From: a bacterium
GTDB taxonomy: Bacteria > JAMCPX01
Direction: 5' to 3'
Length of the DNA: 7,439 bases
NCBI GenBank assembly: GCA_021800575.1
Contig: JAJYYW010000062.1
Coordinates: 1-7,439, forward strand
Positions 1 through 6,291 of this stretch are shown here, one piece after another (position 1 is the stretch's first letter; every line of letters begins with the position of its first letter). Under the pieces are notes generated by a model. That model was not told where the DNA came from, searched no databases, and saw nothing but the letters and a program-made list of their open reading frames with translations. Position numbers and translations under genes: made by a program.

Positions 1-217
1 CATAATGACTTTTAATAATTAAATATTTATTAAATTTTTTATTTGAATTTAATAAAGTTTTTAAATATTTTTCTTTTTTTATTAATTTAATTAATTTTGT
101 ATTTTCTGTTTGATATAAGTTATTTGTATTAAGAAAATTAACTAATGATAAAAAAACTACATATGCCAAAAATAAAAACAATATTATAACTATTAAAATT
201 TTAATATTCTGTTTCAT
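1..217 (-). CDS. Partial small membrane-anchored protein, unknown function, cut by left edge
   Basis: An open frame of 72 codons starts at ATG 217 (minus) and runs off the window without a stop. A strong Shine-Dalgarno AAAGGAG (227-233) sits 9 bases upstream, which is the best support for a real gene. The N-terminus (MKQNIKILIVIILFLFLAYV, residues 1-20) has a short basic n-region followed by a hydrophobic stretch to about residue 26, so it should be a signal anchor or an uncleaved signal peptide. There is no type I or lipoprotein cleavage motif. The rest is rich in Lys, Asn, Leu and Ile (LIKLIKKEKYLKTLLNSNKK). I do not recognise a family. The DNA is extremely AT-rich, unlike all other genes here, and the Asn/Lys/Ile bias largely follows from that. 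It lies 90 bases downstream of the glycosyltransferase ORF on the same strand, so it may belong to a surface-polysaccharide or cell-envelope cluster; that is inference. Confidence 0.6.
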   Translation of the reverse strand, partial: MKQNIKILIVIILFLFLAYVVFLSLVNFLNTNNLYQTENTKLIKLIKKEKYLKTLLNSNKKFNKYLIIKSHY

Positions 218-226
218 ATTTATTAT

Positions 227-233
227 CTCCTTT
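227..233 (-). promoter_or_regulatory. Shine-Dalgarno site of the left-edge gene
   Basis: AAAGGAG on the minus strand, 9 bases before the ATG at 217. It is a near-perfect match to the anti-Shine-Dalgarno complement in otherwise AT-only DNA, so it supports both the gene and its start. Confidence 0.6.
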
Positions 234-307
234 AAATTTATTATACTATAAAATCACCGTTATTTATTTCACAGGTATCAAATATACCCTCGTCATTTTT
301 TATTTTT

Positions 308-2119
308 TCATTTGCAGATATCTACGTTAATCTCGTATAAATATTTCCAGTAAAGCTCTTTGTAGGGGTGGCGGTTTAAGAACTGCCACGGCTTGTTGAC
401 GCTGACATAGTGGATTATCAACGGGTTCAATTTGGATTCTTTATAGTCTTCTTCCGGATAAGCCGATTTATAGTTTCTTTCCATATAGCCGGTTTTCTGC
501 AGGTTATATTTCGCGTCGAGCGGACGCCAGTTTCCGCCTATGACGGCATTTAAAGCGTCCTGTTCATATATATACAGCCTGTAGAGATTTTTGGCAATAA
601 AATCCGCCGCCTTGTCTTTTAAGCCCTCTTCCCGCCATTTTTTTATGTTTATCATCATTACCCCGCCGTTAAAGTAATTGGCTTCGTCCGCCATCAAGAG
701 CCTTTTTCTGGCGTTTCCGATAGACAGCATTACCTCCTCGTCTTCCACGGCGGCTATATAATAGCCGTCTATGTCTATATCGAAAATCCGTTCGATATTT
801 CCGTTCAGTACGACGTCGGCGTCTAAAAACAATACTTTTTTTAAACCGCGGGGCATAAGCTCCGGAATGAGCAGCCTGAAATATATGGCAGCGGAATAAT
901 AGCGGCTTACCGGCAGATTGCCGATTTGCACTTTGCCGGTCAAATCTATAAGATTAATAAAAAACTTGTATTTGTCCGATATTTTTTCGATAACCTGAAT
1001 GTCTTCTATTTCCAGCTTTTCGTAAATAAGGTGAATTATTATATTTCTGTTCTTATGGTTTTCCAGTATGGAAACCAGAGAGACCAGAAAATGCCGTGAA
1101 TAATTTCCGTCTATGCAGAAGATAAAATTTAAAGAGGCGTTCCAGACCTCGTCCGAAAACGTTTTTAAAGTTTCGCCGTTTTTTCTTATGTAAAAAAGCG
1201 TTTTGGCTTTATGGGAGAGTGGCAGGACCACATCGGTTCCTTTCAACCTTGCGCTAATATCCTTAAGTTCTTTTAATTCCGGAGGAAAATTGAACGTGAA
1301 CGCGTAATATCCGTCCCCCTTTCCCCTCGCGAGCAAATCGTCGTTAAATTCGTCCGCTACGGCGGAGCCGAGCAGCCTGTCCCCGGAGTAAACCTCCACC
1401 GTCCATCTTAAGTCGTGGTCGTTGACCGCCCTTGCGAATCCTTTTACGCAGCTGCCGGTCAGTTCCTCGATACCCTGCTTCAGAGCCTCGTCCTCGACCG
1501 GCTGGAACTTATTGAACAGCGGCTCGATGACATAGGGGGAAATGTACATCATGAAAATGCTGAACAGGAAGAACAGCAGCCACACCCAGAGCCACCACCA
1601 TGAAGGGCTCGATTCGATGAGCCACAGCCCGGCCGCTATGATGAGCGAGAGCAGGACCGTCGATATGATGAGCGATTTGATGAAGTCTGTCACCCACAGC
1701 ATCGGCGTCATGGTGTTGAAACCGTACTTCTTTTCGATCCGGAACGTCTTATACAGGCCCAGCGGTATGCCCAGCACCGTGTCTGCATAGACCAACAGCA
1801 TGAAAAACACGATACCCGCAACGATGAAAGGCAGGTGCAGGGATGCAGTCCAGCCTGTGTACCAGTTGAAAATGCCGGTAAAGAGAAAGACAATCACAAC
1901 AACGTGGTTGAACACGGAGGAAATAATACCGAAGTGTGCGGATTCGATCGTGTAGTTGTTCGAGCGCTCCAGCAGTGTGTGATCCATACTCCCGGTGAAT
2001 TCCGGAGGTATGACATTGCCGTAGTGCTTCAGGTGGGACAACTGCAGGTATTCAAGCCAGTACCCTGCAAGAGCAACGCCGATATACGAAATGAGGATGA
2101 CGACAGCGGCGGAAGTCAT
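308..2119 (-). CDS. Chimeric ORF: M48/STE24 protease N-terminal membrane domain fused to GT8 glycosyltransferase
   Basis: This is a 603-residue ORF in two parts. Residues 1-222 match the Peptidase_M48_N (CAAX protease/Ste24) membrane region: five hydrophobic helices at about 5-23, 66-88, 96-118, 146-168 and 173-195, then the signature ISPYVIEPLFNKFQPVED (193-210). In this family a zinc-protease domain with HExxH should follow; it is absent. From about residue 224 (CVKGFARAVND) comes an 80-residue beta-rich module of the type that precedes glycosyltransferase domains (VEVYSGDRLLGSAVADEF, DLLARGKGDGYYAF). A GT8 (RfaJ/glycogenin-like) domain then spans about 329-595. It shows the metal-binding DxD in FLDADVV (431-437), FNGGVMMINIKKW (483-495), EQDALNAV (519-526) and the C-terminal H570...KPW (576-578). 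GT8 enzymes move a hexose from a UDP-sugar, typically to lipopolysaccharide or glycan acceptors. The ATG overlaps the kinase stop (ATGA), implying translational coupling. The protease half resembles the kinase gene in GC-rich codon use; the transferase half uses many AT-rich codons. The ORF is either a genuine fusion or an assembly join. The two domain identities are firm; the single-protein reality is not. Confidence 0.75.
   Translation of the reverse strand: MTSAAVVILISYIGVALAGYWLEYLQLSHLKHYGNVIPPEFTGSMDHTLLERSNNYTIESAHFGIISSVFNHVVVIVFLFTGIFNWYTGWTASLHLPFIVAGIVFFMLLVYADTVLGIPLGLYKTFRIEKKYGFNTMTPMLWVTDFIKSLIISTVLLSLIIAAGLWLIESSPSWWWLWVWLLFFLFSIFMMYISPYVIEPLFNKFQPVEDEALKQGIEELTGSCVKGFARAVNDHDLRWTVEVYSGDRLLGSAVADEFNDDLLARGKGDGYYAFTFNFPPELKELKDISARLKGTDVVLPLSHKAKTLFYIRKNGETLKTFSDEVWNASLNFIFCIDGNYSRHFLVSLVSILENHKNRNIIIHLIYEKLEIEDIQVIEKISDKYKFFINLIDLTGKVQIGNLPVSRYYSAAIYFRLLIPELMPRGLKKVLFLDADVVLNGNIERIFDIDIDGYYIAAVEDEEVMLSIGNARKRLLMADEANYFNGGVMMINIKKWREEGLKDKAADFIAKNLYRLYIYEQDALNAVIGGNWRPLDAKYNLQKTGYMERNYKSAYPEEDYKESKLNPLIIHYVSVNKPWQFLNRHPYKELYWKYLYEINVDICK
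1440..1465 (-). other. Junction between M48_N-derived and glycosyltransferase-derived sequence
   Basis: M48_N similarity fades after GIEELTG (codons 216-222), and the glycosyltransferase-associated module begins with SCVKGFARAV (codons 223-232). The boundary is therefore near base 1454. Codons to the right in + coordinates (the protease side) are GC-rich; those to the left soon use AAA, TTA, TTT and ATA freely. I see no insertion-sequence end, tRNA or inverted repeat here, and the frame is kept across the join. The exact base cannot be fixed by eye, because both parents could share VKG at this point. Confidence 0.5.
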
Positions 2120-4788
2120 CGCTCTGGCGGTTTACAGCATCTGAAGCCGACTTCGCTGCTCGTCGACCCGGGAAGCATATTGTACCGGTATGCACAGCGC
2201 GTTGCCCAGTCCGGTTTCTTGAAGGACCCGCCCTTGACGACACGGTCGGAGGTGTCCTGCGGCGAAAACACGTTGTTCGTCCATTCCATGACGTCCCCGC
2301 TCATATCGTACACACCGTAACCGCTGACGCATGCCCGGTAGGATCCCGAGGGCACGATGGACCTGTTTGTCCCATCCCTGTTCTGCGTGTCGCACTTTGC
2401 CGGATTCCAGACATTGCCATACGGGTACTTGAGGTTGCCCGGTCCCTTGCAGGCCTTTTCCCACTCGTCCTCTGAACATAACTGTTTGCCTTCGTCCCTG
2501 CACAACTGTTCGGCCTTGTAAAAACTGACGCTGCTCTGCGGCACAACACCTTCCTGGTCAGGGTACTCATATTTGTCGATACAGAAGGCGCGAACGTAGG
2601 TCCGCACATCTGCCTTTTCCGAGAAATCCCTCAGCGGATCCGACGGGGCACTGCCCATGATAAAGCTGCCCGCCGGTATGTAGACCATATCAGCCGGACA
2701 TTTCGGAGGAGGCGGCGGCTTGGGAACTGCGGCGGCAACCCTTCTTGTGCGCCGCGGCCGTTCAGCCGGCCTTTCCGGCTCTTTCTTCTCGACCGGTTTT
2801 ACTTCTTCCGGAGGTTTTGTCTCGACCTTGGGTTCGACAGCCTTCTGTTCTTCCACAGGGGAAGTCTGGGCAACCGGTTTGTGTTCCGCGGGTGCGGATG
2901 AAGGACTGACCGCCGCGAGCTTCGTTGTTTTGCCCGAAGGTTTGAATAAGAACCATCCTGCTACTGCTATTGCAGCGACTGCGACAACAGCCACGCCGGC
3001 GATCAATGGCACGGGCGATTTCTTGATGATCGGCTGAGGTGCAGGCGCAACAGGCGCTGGTGATGGCTGGACACGGGGAGCAGGGGAGGGTGCTGCCACC
3101 GGGGCTGGCTTCTGTTCTTTTCTGGTTTCAGTCACCGGCGGTTTTTCCGGTGCTGTCGGTTTGGGTTTTGTTACTCCGATGGTCTGTATTTCCTCGGTGA
3201 CCAGTTCCAGGTGTTTTGCAATATCATCCATGCCTCCCTGTTCCCCTTCCGTGAGCGACTGTACCGGTGGTTCAGGGGCAGGCTGGGGAGCTTGTGCCGC
3301 GGGTTCCTGCGCTGCAGGCTCCAACACAGGTTCCGGCTGTACAGGGACCTGCTGGATTGGCTCGTTCGGGGTTATCTCATTTTGTACCGGCGGCTGCGGC
3401 TTGACCGGCCCTTCTGCTTGTATCATCTCTGCTTGTACCGGTTCCTCATGCGTATGTTCTGCAGGCTTTTCCTCAGGCCCGGACGCCGGCTGTTGTGCTG
3501 GTGCAGTTTCGATAACCGGTTCCTGGGCGGGTGCAGGCTGTATCTGTGCTTCCGGCTCCGGCGTAACCGTCTCTTCCATGGGCTGTTTGGCAGGCTGCTG
3601 TTCAGGCGGTGGAGGTACCTGTTCCGCCGGTTTTTCCGGCTGACGTGCCGCCTGTGGTTGACCGGCGGGCTGTTCCAACGGTGGAGCAGGTGCTTGCGTT
3701 TCTGCAGGAGGCTGGGAAGCCGCTGTACTGGATTCTATGTACATGCGCAGGTCCTCATCCACCTCGGTCTGCAGGGTCCCGGTCTGTTCTGTTTCCGGCT
3801 GCTGTTTTGTTGACCACGGCTTTTCTTCGAATGCAGACGCCTTCAGACCGAAGGCCTCGAGCAGGCCCTTGTAAAATTCCATTATGGATTGCGTCCGCTG
3901 TTCGTGGTCCTGGCGCAGGGCCTTGAGCATGACGTCGTTGACGCCGGCCGGGAGCTGGTTGTTGTAGTTCGACGGCGGCGGAACAACACCCCCGGGGATG
4001 ACGCCGGTCAGCATTTCGTACACGATAACGCCGAGGGAGTAGATATCGCTTGCCTTGGACAGTGCGCCGCCGATGATGATCTCGGGCGCTATGTATTTGT
4101 AGGCGTCGCCGAGGTCCTGCTGGATGGAGGTAAAGTCGAGCGGCGAGAACGATCCGGTAATGCCGAGGTCCGTAATCTTCAGACCCGTGGGCAGAATGAA
4201 GATGTTTTCCGGCTTCAGGTTGCCGTGCACGATGCCGTTGTTGTGCGCCGTGATGAGTGCCTTACATACCTGGGTAAGGATAGATTCCAGCTCCTCGCCC
4301 TTGAAAAACTGTTTCATCTCCTTGCGTACGTCGAGCAGTTTTCTCAGGGTGAGGCCCTCGATATAGTCGGACACGAAATAGAGGACACCGTTGTCGTTCC
4401 CGTAATCGTGGAGTGCGGGGACCTCATGCAGGTTCATGGCACTGACCGCCTTGAGCGTATCGAGGAAGCGTGTCTGGGATTCTGTCGAGGTTATCAGGAT
4501 AGACTGGATCTGTTTGAGAACAAGCGTCTTTTTCTGCTGTTTGTCCCTGATCTTGTAGGTAAAGCCCGTGCCTTTCCTGCCCAGCACGCCCCTGACCTCG
4601 TAGCGATCCTTGATCGTATCTCCGATCTGGTACTCTTTTTGTTTCACCTGGGTGCCCGAGGGATCACTCTTTTCAGGAGTCTGCTGTCCGTTGTCTTTCT
4701 TTTTGGATTTCGGCATCAGAACCTGACCGCAATTCGGACATACCTCGGTGCCCACCGGCACTTCTTTCAGGCATTTAAAGCATCTCAC
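2116..4788 (-). CDS. Membrane-spanning Ser/Thr kinase-like protein (probable pseudokinase) with C-terminal FGE/SUMF1-like domain
   Basis: The start is GTG 4788: AGGAG (4797-4801) lies 8 bases upstream and the protein then opens directly with a zinc ribbon. The frame extends back to ATG 4842, but that start has no such site and lies upstream of the candidate promoter's transcript. Product is 890 residues. In order: a zinc ribbon CxxC...CPNC (3-20); a Hanks-type kinase-like domain (about 63-315) with Gly-loop VLGRKGTGFTYK, ATP-lysine in LVLKQIQ (about 92), catalytic loop VHGNLKPEN (187-195), DLG for DFG (207-209), YIAPEI and DIYSLGVIVYEMLTG; a Pro/Gln/Glu-rich linker (about 322-592); one transmembrane helix (VPLIAGVAVVAVAAIAVAGW, 593-612); a Lys/Glu/Pro spacer; and an FGE-sulfatase-like domain (697-887) with MVYIPAGSFIMGS, EDEWEKACKG, GVYDMSGDVMEWT, VKGGSF and GFRC. 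The kinase part should be cytoplasmic and the FGE part periplasmic. HRD is HGN here, so the catalytic base Asp is missing, and the SUMF1 catalytic Cys pair is not evident after GGS. A signalling or scaffolding role is inferred. It is the first gene of an operon with the M48_N ORF. Confidence 0.9.
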   Translation of the reverse strand: MRCFKCLKEVPVGTEVCPNCGQVLMPKSKKKDNGQQTPEKSDPSGTQVKQKEYQIGDTIKDRYEVRGVLGRKGTGFTYKIRDKQQKKTLVLKQIQSILITSTESQTRFLDTLKAVSAMNLHEVPALHDYGNDNGVLYFVSDYIEGLTLRKLLDVRKEMKQFFKGEELESILTQVCKALITAHNNGIVHGNLKPENIFILPTGLKITDLGITGSFSPLDFTSIQQDLGDAYKYIAPEIIIGGALSKASDIYSLGVIVYEMLTGVIPGGVVPPPSNYNNQLPAGVNDVMLKALRQDHEQRTQSIMEFYKGLLEAFGLKASAFEEKPWSTKQQPETEQTGTLQTEVDEDLRMYIESSTAASQPPAETQAPAPPLEQPAGQPQAARQPEKPAEQVPPPPEQQPAKQPMEETVTPEPEAQIQPAPAQEPVIETAPAQQPASGPEEKPAEHTHEEPVQAEMIQAEGPVKPQPPVQNEITPNEPIQQVPVQPEPVLEPAAQEPAAQAPQPAPEPPVQSLTEGEQGGMDDIAKHLELVTEEIQTIGVTKPKPTAPEKPPVTETRKEQKPAPVAAPSPAPRVQPSPAPVAPAPQPIIKKSPVPLIAGVAVVAVAAIAVAGWFLFKPSGKTTKLAAVSPSSAPAEHKPVAQTSPVEEQKAVEPKVETKPPEEVKPVEKKEPERPAERPRRTRRVAAAVPKPPPPPKCPADMVYIPAGSFIMGSAPSDPLRDFSEKADVRTYVRAFCIDKYEYPDQEGVVPQSSVSFYKAEQLCRDEGKQLCSEDEWEKACKGPGNLKYPYGNVWNPAKCDTQNRDGTNRSIVPSGSYRACVSGYGVYDMSGDVMEWTNNVFSPQDTSDRVVKGGSFKKPDWATRCAYRYNMLPGSTSSEVGFRCCKPPER

Positions 4789-4852
4789 TCGTGACTCTCC
4801 TTTGTGAACTGATTTGTGCATTATCGTATAGCACAATTGCATGGATAAGCAA
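4789..4852 (-). promoter_or_regulatory. Candidate promoter and ribosome binding site for the kinase-like gene
   Basis: On the minus strand TTGCTT (4847-4852) and TATACG (4825-4830) are separated by 16 bases, and a TG two bases before the second box gives an extended -10 look. An overlapping GATAAT (4820-4825) is an alternative -10. The Shine-Dalgarno AAAGGAG follows, 8 bases before GTG 4788. The ribosome site is convincing; the promoter boxes are only moderate matches. A start here would exclude ATG 4842 as the translation start. Confidence 0.35.
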
Positions 4853-4910
4853 GGAACAAAAGAGCGTCGAACAGTTGAAAACAGTTCTGGAGTTCCTCTC
4901 CATCCCGGAA

Positions 4911-4932
4911 AACATTAAAATATTTTAATGTT
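4911..4932. promoter_or_regulatory. Perfect 22-bp palindrome, probable operator
   Basis: The half-site AACATTAAAAT is followed directly by its exact reverse complement, with no mismatch over 22 bases. The palindrome lies in the only divergent intergenic region of the window, ending 6 bases before the -35 box of the efflux promoter and about 60 bases upstream of the kinase promoter candidate. The stem is A/T-dominated and has no trailing T-run, so a terminator is unlikely. A dimeric DNA-binding regulator of the efflux genes is the simplest reading. The regulator itself is not in the window. Confidence 0.5.
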
Positions 4933-4938
4933 CTATTA

Positions 4939-4967
4939 TTGATAAATTAATGAACCATTCATATACT
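4939..4967 (+). promoter_or_regulatory. Sigma70-type promoter of the efflux genes
   Basis: TTGATA (4939-4944) and TATACT (4962-4967) are each five of six matches to the consensus boxes, with the ideal 17-base spacer. The predicted transcript would begin near 4974, about 20 bases before the ATG of the outer-membrane channel gene. The palindrome ending at 4932 sits immediately upstream, a position suited to an activator or to an upstream-binding repressor. Confidence 0.55.
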
Positions 4968-4995
4968 TTTTTATGGCCGTATTTGCGGTAAAAAG

Positions 4996-6291
4996 ATGAG
5001 TCTGTTCAAGAAAGGTAAAATCATATTGATAGCGGCAGTTCTGCAGGGCATCGTAGCCGGAGCATTCCCCATGACAACCTTTGCAGATGCCCCGCTGACC
5101 ATTGACCGGTGTATCCATAGTGCACTGCGTTATTATCCTGCATCCGGCTACGCAAGGGCAAGCGCGGGTGCTGTACGCAATGAATTCCGTCAGTACCGGG
5201 CATCACTGCTGCCATCGTTCAATATCTCGGCAAGCTACGGCAGGGCATACGGGTATGACGTCGCGGTAACAAACGGCGGTATCGCGTCCCTGCAGGCGAT
5301 CGCGCAGGTCGACCTGTTCAGCCCGTCGCGCTGGCTGTCTGCAAAGCAGATGCGTATGTCGTACGAGGCAGCGCAGTTTCAGCAGGATGCACTGGAGAAT
5401 GAGCTCGCCTACACCGTTAAGAATACCTTTGTGGATGCAGTTACCTACGGTCAGCAGGTGACGATCCTGCAGGAGAACATCAACAGCCTCCTGCAGTACC
5501 TTGCACTGACCAGGCGCCTGCTCAACACAGGCCTCGTTACCGAGAACGACGTTCTGCGGACCCGGATAGAGCTCGACAACACGAGGGCACAACTCAAAGC
5601 AGTCCAGATCAAACGGCTTTCCCAGCTCAACACACTTTCATCGTTGACCGGCATACCCATTACCCGGGATACGGCCCTTGAACTCGAGTCCCTGCCGTTT
5701 ACCGCAGCATACGAAGGGAGCGGCAATGACGGGATATTCGTTCACAATCCCGCCCTTAGGGCACTGCACTCAGAAGAGCGATCTGAAAAGTACGATGTGA
5801 GCGCCCAGAAGGCAAAGCACCTGCCGACCCTGAGCCTCGAGGCAGATGCAGGATGGCTGGCAGAGCCGCAGCCCATGGCGTACAGCCAGTACCGCGGCTA
5901 TTCATACCTCGCCATGCTGAACCTGCCCATTTTTGAGTGGGGGGCTGTTTCCTATGGTGTCGATGCCGCGCAGATGAAGCTGCAAAAGGTCCGCTACAAG
6001 GAACAGTTGCTCCTGAACGAACTCAGGCTGTCCTACGACAACGCGGTGAAGAATCTCGAAAGCGCGGTAGAGCGTATCAACCTGTACGAGCACGATATCG
6101 CTCTGTCCCGTCAGAACTTCGATTATTCGGAGGCCCGGTATACCGGCGGCGGCAGGATCAGTAGCTACGAAGTCCTGCTGGACCGCCAGCTCATGACGAC
6201 GACCCAGATGGACATGGCGAATGCCCGCGCAGATTTCTACAAGGCGTTCTATCAAATTCAGTTTTTGAGAGGTGAAATCTATGGAAAATAA
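4996..6291 (+). CDS. TolC/OEP-family outer-membrane efflux protein
   Basis: This is a 431-residue protein. Residues 1-32 are a clear type I signal peptide: a basic start (MSLFKKGK), a hydrophobic core (IILIAAVLQGIVAGAF) and an AxA site at ADA (30-32), giving a mature outer-membrane channel subunit. Two OEP repeats follow. The first begins LTIDRCIHSALRYYP, with SLLPSFNISASYG for the first barrel strands and long helices through ALTRRLLNTGLVTENDVLRTRIEL. The second begins near residue 250 with HNPALRALHSEE, then KAKHLPTLSLEADAG, LNLPIFEWG and helices RVRYKEQLLLNELRLSYDNAV-like (about 330-420). Length and layout fit the family, which forms trimeric channels docking on periplasmic adaptors for efflux or type I secretion. 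Its Shine-Dalgarno is weak. The 3' end contains the ribosome site and start codon of the adaptor gene (11-base overlap), so the two are translationally coupled. The substrate cannot be told from sequence. Confidence 0.93.
   Translation: MSLFKKGKIILIAAVLQGIVAGAFPMTTFADAPLTIDRCIHSALRYYPASGYARASAGAVRNEFRQYRASLLPSFNISASYGRAYGYDVAVTNGGIASLQAIAQVDLFSPSRWLSAKQMRMSYEAAQFQQDALENELAYTVKNTFVDAVTYGQQVTILQENINSLLQYLALTRRLLNTGLVTENDVLRTRIELDNTRAQLKAVQIKRLSQLNTLSSLTGIPITRDTALELESLPFTAAYEGSGNDGIFVHNPALRALHSEERSEKYDVSAQKAKHLPTLSLEADAGWLAEPQPMAYSQYRGYSYLAMLNLPIFEWGAVSYGVDAAQMKLQKVRYKEQLLLNELRLSYDNAVKNLESAVERINLYEHDIALSRQNFDYSEARYTGGGRISSYEVLLDRQLMTTTQMDMANARADFYKAFYQIQFLRGEIYGK
6269..6274 (+). promoter_or_regulatory. 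Shine-Dalgarno for the adaptor gene inside the channel gene
   Basis: GAGGTG (6269-6274) lies 6 bases before ATG 6281, within the last codons of the upstream gene. It marks 6281 as the ancestral, translationally coupled start of the adaptor, even though the sequence that follows has been disturbed by repeats. Confidence 0.55.

Noticed and set aside
240..245. TATAAT on the minus strand as promoter of the left-edge gene
   Set aside because: No -35 box at the right spacing, and the start would fall on the ribosome site; such hexamers are expected by chance in AT-rich DNA.
3161..3926. Several plus-strand ORFs rich in Cys/Gly or Arg/Leu
   Set aside because: They are mirror images of the Pro/Gln-rich linker codons of the kinase-like protein; the low-complexity composition explains the open frames.
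3889..4794. 301-codon plus-strand ORF opposite the kinase domain
   Set aside because: It is antisense to a well-supported gene, has no ribosome site or recognisable motif, and arises from GC-rich codon bias that removes stops in the opposite frame.
4789..4842. Upstream ATG (4842) as start of the kinase-like gene
   Set aside because: It lacks a Shine-Dalgarno, lies upstream of the candidate promoter's start point, and its extra 18 codons precede a zinc ribbon that begins naturally right after GTG 4788 with AGGAG at proper spacing.
4911..4932. Palindrome as a Rho-independent terminator
   Set aside because: The stem is almost all A/T with no GC-rich part and no T-run, and no gene ends there; both flanking genes begin there.
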